The notes under the pieces: generated by a model
The model's database searches: none
The model's input: only the letters and a program-made list of their open reading frames with translations
What the model was told of the DNA's origin: nothing
Translations under genes and position numbers: made by a program
Assembly: GCF_022605725.1 (NCBI RefSeq)
Contig: NC_065554.1
Location: forward strand, 19,921,100 to 19,985,099
Source of the DNA: Anthonomus grandis grandis
Lineage: Eukaryota > Arthropoda > Insecta > Coleoptera > Curculionidae
DNA length: 64,000 nt
Direction of reading: 5' to 3'
In this document: piece after piece, positions 13,801-28,800 of the stretch
How the letters are laid out: every line of letters begins with the position of its first letter
Numbering within the stretch: position 1 is the first letter of the stretch

Positions 13801-16800
13801 TGCTGCAATTTTTGAAGTATATAAACCTATGGAGTGGGTATATAAATCTTGGACTATGAAGACAAATATGATCAATTAAATAGAGAGGTCAATTAAGTTG
13901 GCCCTTCCAGTTGGATTTTTTTTTTCTTAAAAGTCTAGCGCATTGGACTTTAAACGCACTACTTTTAAAAGCTAGCGCAATATCCCTTGCAATAATATCA
14001 AGGGGTGAATCCGGAAGCTAATTAAAGCACGGTTTTTTAAAGCTTCTATTCAGAAAAAAAATGCTAGTGTCCCAAAAAGTACTTTTAATATACATTTTAA
14101 ACTAACTTAAAACTTAGGTATACTGGGGTTTCTTTGAAGGTACTTTACCCCCAAAAACATATTTTTTTTTTTAATAAAAAAATTATTCGTAACAATTATT
14201 ATTAGTAAACTATTGATACTTACTTACGATAAAAAACCAATGCCCTCTGATATGTTTAATTATTATACCTACAGTATGTTCAGCACAATACTTACGTTAT
14301 ATTTTGATATATAAAACGATATTTTTTAAAAAATAGGTGATAGAGTTGAGCTGCCTTTAAAAAAAACCTCGTAAGTATGACAAACATCTATGATTTTTTA
14401 AGTAATAATGTTTTTTTGTAATTATTCGAAAAATAGTTGAAACATTTCGGAAATTCTTAAAAGCTAATAAAGAAAATATCTTTTTTTTAATTTCGCCAAT
14501 GCTATATATATCGCTCACTTTTACGATTTACTTGTACCTATTTCGAGTACGTAAACCTGTATAAAAACAAATAAAACATTTTTTTTTTAAACTGGGTATT
14601 TTAATTTTTTTTTTCTGACATTTCAATATTACATTATACATGCAGGGTGTTAATACCTCTGAAACTAAAAAAGTTAGAAAAGCGAAATTTGATACAAATG
14701 TTATATGGGTAGGGGGAACCACAACCATTATATTTTGGTTATAAGGTGAGTCACTCCTTGGGCCTGTTTTTTAAAGACCTTTAATTTAAGGTATCACAAA
14801 ACCATCCCTTTTGTGATACCATAAATTAAAGGTCTTTTGGAGTAGTATTCGAAGTGCTATTTTATTTACATTAGATACTCAAAATACTTTCTATTTTGGG
14901 CGAAAAATTTTTTTTTTTAAACTCATTTCTAACATGAAAATCATATCATTGCTATCAATTTAGTCACAACTAAAAAAGAAAATAAGAAATCAAATACTTC
15001 ACATAAATTTAATAATAATTTTAAAATACCCGAAAAGGGAGGCCTAATAAATGGTTTTAGGCAACATATTAAAAAGTATAACCAGTAACCTAGACAGCGA
15101 AGATGCTCAACAGTACGATACGGCAATTACTTCTTTACTAAAAAACGAACATAATCTGAAATCATTAATGCAAGGATAAATGTTTATCATTGAAAATTTC
15201 CAATAGTGATTTCATAAACTATCAAAAAATATAATTAATAACCAACATATTTTAAAATTACAAATTATTCACACAAAAAGAAATCAAAAGACTTGACCAA
15301 ATGAATTCTGAAGATAAACATTTAATTTTTTAAGAGCTAGACGAAGAGGGAACGCTACAATATCGCTTTTATAAATCCGGGATCTATTAAAATTAGAAAC
15401 TGCGGCAATTTCTGAAGTATATGAACCTATGGAGTGGAATCTTGGACTATGAAGACAAACATGATCAATTAAATAGAGAGGTCAGTTAAGTTGGCTCTTC
15501 CAGTTGGAATTTTTTTTTCTTAAAAGTCTAGCGCATTGAACTTTAGCGCACTTGCAATAATATCAAGGGAAGAATCCTGAAGCTAATTAAAGCAAGGTTA
15601 TTTAAAGCTTCTATTGAGAAAAAAAATGCTAGTGTTCAAAAAAAGTATCATTGAATTCCATCATTGAAATTTCCAATAGTCATTTCATAAACTATCAAAA
15701 ATTATAACTAATAACCAACATATTTTAGAATTACAATTTATTCACATAAAAAGAAAGCAAAAGACTTGACCAAATGAATTGTGAAGATAAACACTTAATT
15801 TTTTCTTCTACAAGCAATTCTATCTTATGTAACACATTTTTTCAAGAAATATACGATGTTTTAGAGGACCTTCAAATAGCAATAATGTCCAGTCCAAAAG
15901 ACTTATTTCATGAAATTCAAATTATTTCTAGAGGCTTAACATCCATCCCACAGACTCCTATTTGATCCAAATCTAGAAATCGCCACGAACTGTCAGCCAG
16001 TATTGCCCCTGTTTCGTTTCCTATGCGCCGCCCTGTATAATCCTTATATAGTAACATTGAACTTATAAGAGACTTAGAAAATCTTGTTATAAAATATCCT
16101 CGGAAACATGTTACTGTTGGAGACTTTAATATTAATTTATTACAATTGATGAATGATATCATATTGAGAGCCTGCCCTTGGAATATCACAGATTGTAATA
16201 AATATGTTGCCAAAGATAATCAAGTACTCTACGCTGAACTGTTTTTTTAGTCAAGATTGTACTTCACAGTTAAAAAAGTCAAAAGTAACAATAATGTTTT
16301 TGATCCGATCGAAAAGTTTGTGTTGGAATGCAGATTTTAGGTCGTACTAGAAAGTAGATGTTTGGACCTGGTTTTAATGGAAAAAATGTAAGTCATGCTG
16401 ACATGAGGCAACTAATTCTCAAATTTGAAGAAACAGGATCGGTGGAAAACAAAAGAGCTCAGCATAGAGTACCATAAGCGACACAAGTAACCGACACAAG
16501 TAGAAGTACTAAGACATTTTGCTACGAATCCTTCATTGCCTTTACGCCCAGCTTGAGCGATAACAGGAATTTGTCATGAACCTATAGGTCAGACTCTTAA
16601 ATTACGTCATTTTCATCCATACAAAATGCACATTCTTCAGGAAGTGCGTGAAGACGACCCTGACTGAAGAATAGAATTTTGCGAGGGAATGACAGAAAGA
16701 TTACGTATTACTCGTGAGTTACTAAAAAATATTTGTTTTAGCGACGAATGCACGTTTTTTTAAATGGTTCTGTAAATAAACACTACTGGGGTATTAAAAA

Positions 16801-19800
16801 TCAGCATCTTTTCAGGGAAGGAGAGACACAGTATCCAGAAAAAATCAATGTGTGTATGGGAATATTGGGTGATACTATTGTCGGCCCTCTATTTATTAAT
16901 GGGAACCTTAATGGCTAAACTTATTTGGAAATGTTGGAATTCACCATTCAAGCTAAAATTACTGAAGAAATAGAAAATCAGTTGGATATTCATGTGGGTA
17001 GGAACCTAAACGAAGATTTATTACATTTTCAACAAGATGGAGCGCTACCCCACTATTTTTTCCTGTGAGTCAATTTTAACATAAGAGCAGTGGATTTGAA
17101 GCAGAGGTCGAATGGAATGTCCGGCGAGATCACCAGATCTAACCCCCCCTCGTCTTTTTTTCTCTGGCGTCACTGAAAAACTGTTGTGTTTAAAACGCAA
17201 CAAGCTTCACTCGATGATCTTCGGCAATGGATTATTATAGAATGTGCATCTATTCCAAGGGAAGTGTTTTAAAATGTGAGAAATAAGTTTGAAATAGATT
17301 TTACTTTTATTTAGCCTAAAATGGAATGCAGTTTGAGTATCTAATTAGCTTAAAATAGCACTTTATAAAACAGAATTTATTTTATTTAAGTTATACCTTT
17401 CTTTGACCCTGTATAAAATTTAGGAAAAATTCTTATGAAGGTGAATACTAGTCCAAAAGGTCTTAAATCTAAAGTATCACAAAAGGGGTGGTACCGTTTA
17501 AAATTTTGAGGTTGGGGTGCATCGGGCCTTCCTATAACCAAAATATGGTGGTTGTTGTTCCCCCTATCTGTATAATATTTGTACCAAATTGCGCTTTTTT
17601 AACTTTTCTAGTTTTAGAGATATTTGCAATGAAAGTTTTTAAACTACACCCTATATCTAATTATACATTATATTTATATACTTACATGGTATACCAAAAC
17701 AAAATTACATTGCTTGAAATCAACGGTGATATAAATTTCACTTTCAACTGTAAATGATCAAAATGACCAATATGCTTAGAATTGAAGCCTTGGTATCCCA
17801 CCACTCTCAAATTACCCGACTTTTGGTCTATATTAATTTGATATATTTCGGAATTGCATTAAACCTAATTTCAAAGTGGATACTGATTTGCTTTGTTAAT
17901 AGACCCGATCAACATAAAGGTAGTGTTTAAAATTACTCTTCTTAAAAATTTAGTGCAGCTGCACTGTAAGCATTTATTGGGAGTATTATGGGGATATTTT
18001 ATCATTTAATTCGGACTAATGAATTAGTTTTAATTAAAAGGTTTCTGGTTGTCACAGTTCAAACACTATTTTTTTAATACTTAATAAATCAGATTACTTA
18101 TAATAGTTTTTTTTTAAATTTTACTGTAGATACCCAATGAATGGTAAGATATTCACGCTCTGGGCGTAAGTCTTTTCCTACATATTTCTAAAGAGAATTT
18201 TGTCAATTGACTGCAGTATTTATAGAAAAATCATGAATATTTGGTCACTTAAGTTCTTAACTATTTATAACTTAAGTTCCTATTATCGAGGCCTCTTTAA
18301 GAGAGAATCCAACTATGGCATGAGGCACATCAAGTTTTTAAAATTTTGTGTAGAATCTAAAAATCTGATAACCCACTGGATGTTTTTGAGGAAAAAAATC
18401 CAACTGGGGAGATCCAACTTAACTGATCTGATTTATATAGAAAGCTTCGAGATGTGGACTTACGTGGGAATATCTTAATGAAGAAAGATTGAGAAGAGTT
18501 CATAAGAACTGAGAATTGTTTACAGTTACTAAGCAAAGAAAAGCGGCCTACCTTAGTTACATCTTCAGACACAACAGATATTGCTACAACTGATTCTGTA
18601 GGGAAAGATGGAAGGAATACAGACTAAGGATGACAGAAGAGCATGGCAAGAGATGGAAATCAATTTCAACATGTTGTCGACAACATCCATTGGATGCATA
18701 GGTCGCCTAATAAACTAAATGCATTCACCATCTATTAATTTTTTCATCACGTCATCTTACCCTTACCACATTTCTCATCGTCCATTTTCATTTAAATTTC
18801 TTCTCTTTCAGGCCTGACGTTAGACCAAAACCTCTCCATGGGTCCGATGGGTCCCCAGTCGCCCTTAGACATGAAACCAGACGCGGCCACATTGGGACAA
18901 TTCAGCCCCCAAGGGCCAAACAGTCCGAACTCGTATGGTTTAGGGCAAGTGGGACTGCTCAGCCCTTCTCCAGGTGGGGGTCAGAAGGGCGGACAGGGAA
19001 GCCCTTATCCTCCCAATCACCCGTTGAGCGGGAGTAAGCACTTGTGCTCTATTTGTGGGGATAGGGCTAGTGGGAAGCATTATGGTGTTTATAGGTAAGT
19101 TCTAGCAAGGATTTCAATTAATTTTTTCTACTGTTTTAGTATATTCTTTTACACGAATTTCCATTCTTCTTCCGCTTTGAGCGATGTAGCACACATTACA
19201 GTCAGGATGAAAAATCTTGGTCTGTAAAATATTGATTTGTAAGTGACAGGAATCAGGAATCTTTGACAAGGATTTAAAGTTCTGAAATAAACATTCAATT
19301 TATGACTCTGATTTCTCTGAAAGCTTTTCAGTAACTTGATTTGATGTTTTATCATAAAATGTAATACTTCGATATTCAACTTCTTTAGTGTCTTTACAAA
19401 GAAAATTTTTAATTAATTTATTTTGAATATCTTTTATTGATGGTCTTATCAGGATATCCGTGATATAATTGCTCTTTCTTGAGAGGAAGATTGCAGATTG
19501 CCTTTAAAAAGCTTAACTGTTGGTACAGATTCCTGGATGATATTTTTTAAAATTTTTACCGGATCTTAGGATGATTTTCAAGATTATGTAAATTAATAAA
19601 ATAAAAAAAAAGTGGAAGATGCATTGTTTGGATTAGAGATGAGTTGAGTGTTCTCGGCTCGTAGTGGATCGGATGTAGTCAATACGAATCTTTCTGTTCT
19701 CCAGTCTAACAGACCTTAAGTTTTCAATGTATTGAAAAATTATTATAGTAACAAAATAACAGCACATAATTAAATGTCAGGAATATTTTTGCTTTTTATT

Positions 19801-22800
19801 TGGAATTTAGCTCCTTATGAACAACATATTAAGAAATCATTATTATTTAAAATATATGTATACAGTTTAGACTTAATTCTGCTAAAAGGCGTTGACTTGA
19901 GATACGGACATAATGAAATATACATTTCTGGACCTAAATAGTATACAATATACATGTTGAGTATAATGTGACCTTAATCTGTCTCAGGGGGAACAGCAAT
20001 AGGAGACAGTCAGACAGATTGAGATGCTGGGTTTATGTATTTTGAGGAGACTATTTAGGAGAGGGGTCAAAAAAGACAAAAAGGGGTGTAACTTCAAATT
20101 TATTGGTATTGAGAAGTTTCTTCAAGTTAGTTTCTAGCGGTTAATATACGTATTTATTAAACACTTAATAATCTTTAATACACTTTGAATTATTTTTCTT
20201 TCGAACGGAATTAAATATTTTTATCGCATTCTTTTAATAAGCAAATTGATTACATTAATTATATTTAATTTAATTAGGAATCTTACAACAGAATGTAGAT
20301 AAATAGCCAAAATATACTAAATAGACCAATAGACCAAAAATATTGCTCCTGCTCTGGTGATTTTTCTTGTATATATTTATTGTGCTTTGTCCTTTTGCGT
20401 ACTGCTTTAGACCTAATTATAGTTTCCACATATTTCTTATAATATATTCCTGTAAAGTACTGATAATCCTGATGATGATAAATGATTTTAGTCTGACTAT
20501 ATCTAATCTATTTATTTATAAGTATAAGAGCTTTTTGATTTTTCACATTGTTTTCCTCACTGTTTAAAGCTTCTTCTGGGAGCTAAAATTATTGTTCTTG
20601 TTAGCTTTCTCTCATCTTGCTCTTTAAACACTTATTTTATTTTGTTAAATATTGTGAATGATTGTTGTTTATCTCAAATCTATGAAAAATAAAGTATTTT
20701 TAATATAGTGAAATATACAAGGTACAGGGTTTTATACCATTAAATGAACTGTGCTCTTTATTTCCATCTAATTGCATTGAGTTTTTTCTTATTTTACTTA
20801 TGGCAATCATGGTTTTCTAGGCAAATATTTACTTTACAGCGTAAATATGGCCATTTTATATATTTCTGGATTAATAGATTAGAGAGTTGTTCATTAACCG
20901 TGTCTTTAATTCTTTTGGGCGATTATATGTCGTGTTTTCTTTTAGGAATGTTGCTGAATGGGTTAGTTCACTATAAGTACAATAACCAACTTTCATAAAC
21001 TAGCAGTCCCCCAATAAACAAGATAGCTCATCCCATTGATTCTTCAAAAAATATTTTTTTTAAATTTCTTTTTTTATCATTAAACATAGGATTTTGACTA
21101 TTATAAAAAAGAACCATATTATATGTAAAAGAACGGGTAAACAGAGCAGTTGAATGGTGCGGCATAGTGAGGGTATTATGTCTAATATTTCGACCATGCA
21201 CTCGATTTCTAGGTAAAAGTTTTTCATACAGATATTTAGGGCTTCGAGTATTATATAAACGAAATATAAATGTCCACAAACTTAAAAATAAATACACTAT
21301 TTTAAGCCATTTTAAATCATAAATGCCTTGAGAGACATCATCAAACCTTCTTAACAGGTGTTTTGAACACGTTGTAAACGGTACGGTGCCTGTTGATCTT
21401 AACAGGGAAAATTAACTATCAAACATTATTGTATAAGGGATAAATCAAAAGCTTTAGTGAGTTTTTTTTCCTAGTCTTATAATTAAAAATTAATTTGTTA
21501 GCATGAAGCATACGCTTTTTCAAATAACACCTTTTTAGCAGAATAGTGATATGTTCTTTGAACCGAAAAGAGCTACTCAAGGTCAATCCAAGAATCTTTA
21601 TTTTATAAGAAATATATATTTTTACGAGCATTTTTATTTGAAAATAGTACCATTTGAATTTTAACTGGATTAATGACTAAGTTATGCTCCTTTGAGTAGA
21701 TTGAAATTGAATTGAGTTCAGCATTTAAATTATATTCAACTAAATTATCGTTAGATAGTGGACAACCTGTGTATCGTTGGCATACTGGGGAATTTCTGAT
21801 AAATTTAAAACCTTTGGTAGGTCGGACGTGTAAACAAGAAATGAAAGAGGCCCAAGGATAGATTCTTGAGGTACTATATGTTCTGACAGTTGACACGTAT
21901 GCGTACTCTTTGTGTACGGTTCTACAGATATGTTTTAAAAAAATATAAAACTATATCGTTGCACCCATAATACTTCAGTTTAGCAATAAGTAAGTCATGG
22001 TCTATTACATCAAAAGCCTTTGAGTAATCAAGAGATCATAATAACAGAAAGTTCTTTTTGTTTTCCGTTTTGTCTTAGACCTGGGTTAACCCCCTAGGTA
22101 ACCCTTTTTGTTTTCTTAAATTCTGAGGTAGAAACCTGGTCTGGTGGACCTTGGGTCCTTGGATTCTCACCATAAGCGTAAATTGAGTCCTTGATTTTAA
22201 CAATTGATTTGGATATCTTACCCCTCTAGAATCGGGAACTCATTACACAAGAAGTGGCAACTGTGTGGTTACATAACTACACCCTATAGTCTATTGTATT
22301 TCTTTTTTTACCTATAACTATTTTTTATTAGGTAATTTCTTTCTAGTTTAAATTTTATTTGGACACGAGAACGATTTTTCTTGTCTTTAAGATTTTAAAT
22401 CACAACCTTCAACCATATAAGGATAGTTACATTTTTTAATTTTGGACTTTGTCTACTACTGGCTATCAGAGAGAACGTAAAATTTTAGTTTTGAGTTTGA
22501 GTAAATTGGCCAATTTAGGTAAATAGTGCTAAATTTTTTTAAGAGTTATTATGTATAACCTACTTATTTCTGCAATATTTCTTTATTAACTTTTTAGCTT
22601 TATGACTATTGGATGATTTCCATTTTGAGCCAGTCTAAAATTTTCCACCACATCAGCTTTAACATACCATTGCTTGACAGATGCTTCCAACAAAGTTTTT
22701 ATAATGCAGGGCTCAATTTTTTAAGAAATTGTACCTCTTTTGAAAAGTTTTATGATATCGAGACAACGTACCTCCTGTATTTCTATATTCAGAAACTCTA

Positions 22801-25800
22801 CTGACCAACTAACCCAAAACCATTTACGCTTTATTTATACTAATAAATTTAAAAACATTATGACGTAACCGAGTAAACAAAAGCAAACCTAAGCAGATAA
22901 AATGTGTATATGAATACAAATACGTGTGACCGTGGCCTTGGAAATAGACGCGTGTGCGTGGGTTGCATCACAAGATTAGTTAAGGTTGCATTTTTTAGAT
23001 TGACCGGCGCATGTATGTATTCATAATGCATAAGTATTATGTGGATTGTGACATCTTATGGAAATATTTGAAATCTTTGGGGTTTTTAATCATTAATGAT
23101 TGAATTGTCCTTTTTATCAAACTTTAGGTAAATATATTCTTTATTTTGATTCCCCGTAAAAATGCATACAAATAAATCATTGCTTCCCTAAAATATTAGA
23201 CCGTATCTTATTCGACATGTCATGTAGGCATAATAGGGCCGCATATAAATTCATATTGTTGGACACCACTTTTAAAGCAAAACTAAATCGTGCAACACTC
23301 GCAGGCCGCATATATACGCATGTGCCCTCCAGTCCAACCTGCTGTCAATATTGACTTTAGGAACAGAACTTTTTCTGGAGATCTTACCTCTATATTCCTA
23401 TTAAACTTATCCCAATATCTTGGCGATTTGAAAACTGAACCATTTGAGTTTTGTCACCTTTTTTATAGTTAACAATGTGGCGTATTGGACCAGATATTAA
23501 CTAAAAGACAAAAATTAAATACATCATTCAAAATTAATACATATTTAAAAAAAAAAAAATTGAAAAAAAAGGTTGTTTTCTTTTTTAAAATTTAAATTAA
23601 AATTATTTGAACGTGAGTTTTTTTGAGAGGCTTTCAAATATTTACGTACAAATTCTTTGTTAAGAGATATGTCGAAAGTTAAACTATTTTTTGCAAAATA
23701 TACCCTTATGTTATAGGATAAGGCTTGTTTTAATAATGAATTTAGGTTCTAGAATTGCATTTTTAATTTTAGGTCGAGATAAAAATGGGCTAAGAATTAT
23801 AAAAAGTAAGTTTATATTGTATAGAAATGCACCAAAAAATAAAACATAATTATTTCCTATAGGTACTTGTTTAATGAATAAAATAAATATTTATGTGCGT
23901 ATTAATGTTATATGCGTAATTTATCCTCCTCTGAAGTTTCAGTAGTAGCCCTATCTTCATTGTCTTCTTCCATTAGATGTTCTATTGCAGGAGCTCTTTC
24001 TATATTTGGAAACTCAATAAAACTATTTTTGGAATTCTCTAAAAAAGTGTAAATTTTAAACGTCAAAAGACACTAATATAAAATTAGTTTTTGAACTTAA
24101 CTATAATATCAAAAAAAATTGGATTCATTACATATAACAATAAGCACATTATAGTATGTGGTTTTCTGTGCTACCGATAACTTAAATAATTTCAACCAAA
24201 TGTCTTTAAATGAGTTATTTTCTACCTCGAGTAATTTACTATCAAAATTTGTTTCATGGGAACCAAATACAACTATCATATCGTCAAGATAGCCTATTTA
24301 ATTAATTATTTACATAAACTGAAATATGTTAATATTTATTATACAATTTTAAATTAATAGTCTTTATCCAATAATGTTTGTCTACTGAATAAGAAGAACT
24401 TAATCTTTAGACTGTACCATGAGAATTTTTTTTTACAATGATATGTAATTGTGCTTACAACAGATGATGAGCATTATTATTATTATTTATTATACCCATA
24501 AAACTCCAATTCTTTGCTCTAAGGATAAGACAACTCACCCTGTATAATAAGAAAGCTCTGTATATTTATCCTGAACGTCAACTCAGATCTTCTATTTTAA
24601 GTAACATTTAGTAATATGCTATTTTATTTATTTAGTACAATTGCTCAAATCTGTTAGAGCTTATTATCGTGTCATAAAATGCACTACACGTAATTCCAAT
24701 TTATTTCCAGTAACAGTTTTAGGATTTCCATCTTGATCTTAAAAGAAAAACTTTAACATTACTGTACACATGATTGAGTGGAGTTCTCATTTGTAATGAT
24801 GCATCTATTACTGATGGCTAAAAAAATATTTTACTACTACTTCTTCCAACTGTTGAAAGCAGCAAAGACGAAATTCAACTTGTTGTTTATCCAATGCATT
24901 AAATAACGAACTTAAGACTTGTATGTCTTGCACTGGTTTCCTCTGGACTAGCATCATCGCTAGGTGTATTCTTATTGATGTTTTCTCATTTTTCCCCAAA
25001 ATTTTCAATGCTCTGATAACGTGACAGTCTGGAAACTCCTTTACAAATGCTCGTTGTCGACGATCAATTTAAAAGTTTTTACATTGCTGAAGGTTAATTA
25101 CTGGAATTAAAGCCATTTTCAAAAAAAAAACTATAATAATGACCCTTTGTTCAACTGCTCCTTTTTTTACAATTAAACTTCCAGTTTAGCCTCTAATCAG
25201 AAACAAAAATTGAATATCAAGACACCCTCTAGTAAAATAAAAGCATTAAGTAGGTTTACACTTTCGTTTGATGTTGTACCTTATGTCTATTGGCACTAGT
25301 TCAAAAGTGCAACCTACCACCTTCTCATCCATCTGTAAATCTTAAATTATGCAATTAATTTTTATGTTTTTTATGAATTATTATTATTTATATCCATGGC
25401 ATATAATTGGCTCTTTATGCGAGTTACGTATTGTGATTTTGAGATCAATTGGTAAAACAGTGTGAAGCAATCTCCAATACTATTCAGGCTTAGCTAAGGT
25501 GCACTCCTTTTCTTGATATTTTTATTGGACCTAGTAGTGCATGCATTTATATAAAATGATTTGGATTGCTGCCAGAGTATGGTTTTGTTGGGCGGTGTCC
25601 TTATTATAACACATAAGTAAGGTAAAAGCGCGGGTGATGATGCGTCTTCCTTGTCATTTTTTATGGACGTGGAGTTTGAAAGTACGAGGAGCAAAAAAAA
25701 TGGAGCGTTGTGATTGGTCGAAGAGAATTGAGTATATGCGGACATATTGGTCAAAGATGCGATAATAAAATATTTAATGAAAAATCAGAAGATTTAGTGA

Positions 25801-28800
25801 AAAATGGTGGAGAAGTATATGTTTATTTCGGTAGATTTCAAGGAATTTCATCCTCATCATCAACCAGCTGTTCACTGTTGAAACATAGGTTTCCCTTGTT
25901 TGCTTCCACAACTCTCTATCCTAAGCAATCTGCATCCAGTTAGTATAAATACGTCACTATATTAAATGCATTTTTTCTTGGTCTCCATTATGTGTGCAAC
26001 GATCGACGTTCAGCCTTGCAACGTGCACTGCCCAATTCCACTTCAAGGTAATTTTCTCTAATGGGTCCGTGACTTCTGTTCTAGCTCACACTTCGGTATT
26101 GGTTACTTTGCCTCTCAAAAATAACCTCAACATCGATATTTACATTCCTCTTTGAGTAGTTCTTATTTTGTTCGCTGCTTTCTTCATTATTGTTATTTTT
26201 CGTTGACATATAATATATTCTACCACCAATTACTAGGTTTGTCATCACTTGAGTTTTAGAGATATTAGTTTTTAGTCTTATCTGTTTGGATGCAGTGTTC
26301 AATCTTCAACTTGCTACTTTATTTAAAAATGAATAGCAAGTTGGCAATAGTGTGTAGTTGGAGTCTAGGTTGTAAATAGGTCGTTGGGGACTACGTTTTG
26401 CGATAACAACAAGAGTTTTATATGTGATTTTAATTTTATTATTAGGAAAAGAAGGGAGGACCTTCGACCAATCACAGCGCTCCATTTTTTAAGTTCCGCT
26501 TACTTGTTAACTTCACCACAATTTCATAAGAAATTACTTGGAATGACATCATCCTCGCCCACTTTTTTTACGCTACTCACATGGGATAAAGAAATTGATC
26601 AATCGTTGACACTAATTAGGTCTCTCTATGATCATTTTAGGTACTTAATGTTACAAACAGTAAACTTATACATTTTGTAGGCTAGAAAATAAGGAGAACA
26701 ATACACTAGAGTCTAAACTTTTCGCTTACAATTCATCGATTTTTGCAGTTAATTTTACGATCACATTCCCTAGAAGGAATCAAAAACTACTATATATATA
26801 CATACACATTTCGATATCAGAAAATTCGGACCTGATATCTCCCATATACTGAACTACTGATCAATATTAACGATGCTGTTCTTCCTAGCACCTATTTAAC
26901 ATAATATTATTAGTATCCAATAAATGTCATCTACTTGGCTATCAACAATCATACTCATATTATCTATTCATCGTTTTTATCCTGTTTGTCGGTTCGTAAC
27001 TTAATACCGACATGTACAGATTAATAATTGCATTTTTATCGCCATCAGTATAAAAAAAACCAACTTGCGGCCGATAGCTTTGATGTAAGATACAAAAATC
27101 CACGTTGGCGTGACAAAATTGTTTGTTGCTTAACCTTGGTTGCCTTGCAATGTCAATCATTGTTTCGCCGACGAGTCTATTTAGAGACCCTCGGTTGCTA
27201 TTTACCGATTATGAAAGAAACAATTTTAAGTCTGAAAAATAATTTATAATCTGTTTTTTTTTTCTTTCTAGTTGTGAAGGATGCAAAGGCTTTTTCAAAC
27301 GCACTGTCCGAAAAGACCTCTCCTACGCGTGCAGAGAAGAAAAGAACTGTATTATCGACAAAAGGCAAAGAAACAGGTATGTATTTTATATTTCTAACCT
27401 GAGTTCTGTGACGCTGATTGATTTATTGCAGGTGCCAATACTGTCGATATCAAAAATGTCTATCAATGGGCATGAAAAGAGAGGCGGTACAAGAAGAACG
27501 ACAGAGAACGAAAGACAGAGACACTTCCGAGCCTGAATCGACTTCCAATATGCAGGTGGATCTACCTTTAGAAAGGATAGTCGAGGCGGAGAAGAGGGTT
27601 GAATGTAATGAAGTTAATGCGTCGTTAGATGTAAGTTTTATTTTGTAAGTTTAGGTGTGTTCATACAGTAGTATATGAACTAAGTAATAAATAAATTAAG
27701 TCGTTCAGCAGCATCATAAATTTAGGTTATTTGGACAATCTACGTGATGATCAATTTAATGTTTTATTAGCTGTACATTGTATTCTCATGTGGGTGGAAA
27801 CCTAGATCTTCAATAAAATTTATTATAATAAACTTCTTAAATGAAAATGAAACACAACATTTTTTTAATAAAGGTGAAAATTTTGGAAAAAGTATGAATT
27901 AGCCAGATGTATCTCCAGTTCCTTCAGTTTTAGTTACTTACTCCTGTGTTAATAGCATCGCTAACCAGAACTGTCAGATCAAAAACTTCTTCACTATCTT
28001 GCAATTTTGGATGCATAATTCTCAGAGAGGAAATCCCATAGAATGTCGTGCTGGTTTACCAGACCTAAATCCTTTTTTTTTTTTTGACCTGAGTACTAAA
28101 TACTACAAACAGACTTTATGGAAAAACCGATTTGAAAGACCTGAAAAAAAAAGAATTATAAGAAAAGTGCCCAGTAGAAGTAGACAGAAATGTTCCTAAT
28201 AACCCAAATCTCACATAATTAAAGGGTGTTCCTTGAAATGGAATTTAATGCTAAGTCATGTAAAGTCTGGCTATTAATTAACGAGACCAATTATGAAAAA
28301 GAGTACTATTTTAATAATTGTTCTACTATTTAATGCTATCCTTTAATAGGTGATTCTCTTGACCATATACCATTCCATTCATTTTTTCTATTGGTCTTCT
28401 TTTGTAAGAGAATTTAGGAACTCCGCCGATGTTCGCTTCGGTATTCCATCAACTCCAACCGGCTTTTAAGGCAGAGTTATTGTCGGAACAAGAAAAAGTC
28501 ATAGGGTGCTATATCAGGCAAGTACGGCGCGAGTGTTCGAGCACTCGAATGCCTCTAATGGCTAAAAAACGCTTCACAGACAGCGCGTTAAGAGCGGGCG
28601 CATTTTTCAATCTTGAGCATGCGGGAACTTACCAGCGCATGGATTTCCGCTAAATTTCAACATCGTATTGGAATATCAAGGTTTCAAATGATCATATTTT
28701 CCACCAATTTAGGCTAATCGGAGCAGATCTGTTGACGGACGCGTTTTTGTTGAGAAATCAAATATTTCGCACAGACTTCCTTCATGTTCCATTCGTCATG

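Larger units (their letters stand above)
14643..17652. mobile_element. Tc1/mariner-type DNA transposon with long terminal inverted repeats
   Basis: The left end (14643-14855) opens CAGGGTGTTAATACCTC and includes ggtatcacaaaa-ttttgtgatacc. Its reverse complement appears at 17437-17652, ending ACACCCTA. The arms match over about 200 bases with gaps, sharing aaaagttaraaaagcg, taggggga-ccacaacca and atattttggttata. A decayed transposase lies at 16300-17330. The left interior is filled with retrovirus-like and LINE scraps, so the element has been hit by later insertions. Confidence 0.7.

Noticed and set aside
13594..13875. 93-codon minus-strand frame with internal GTAAGA donor-like site
   Set aside because: Lies in a dispersed repeat; the second copy at 15.3 kb has deletions that do not match splicing, so a gene or processed copy is not supported.
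28429..28653. 74-codon frame, first considered as a usp hinge exon
   Set aside because: Exons 4 and 5 join directly in phase 0 with a normal RXR-like junction, and this frame has no nuclear receptor motif and no matching splice sites.
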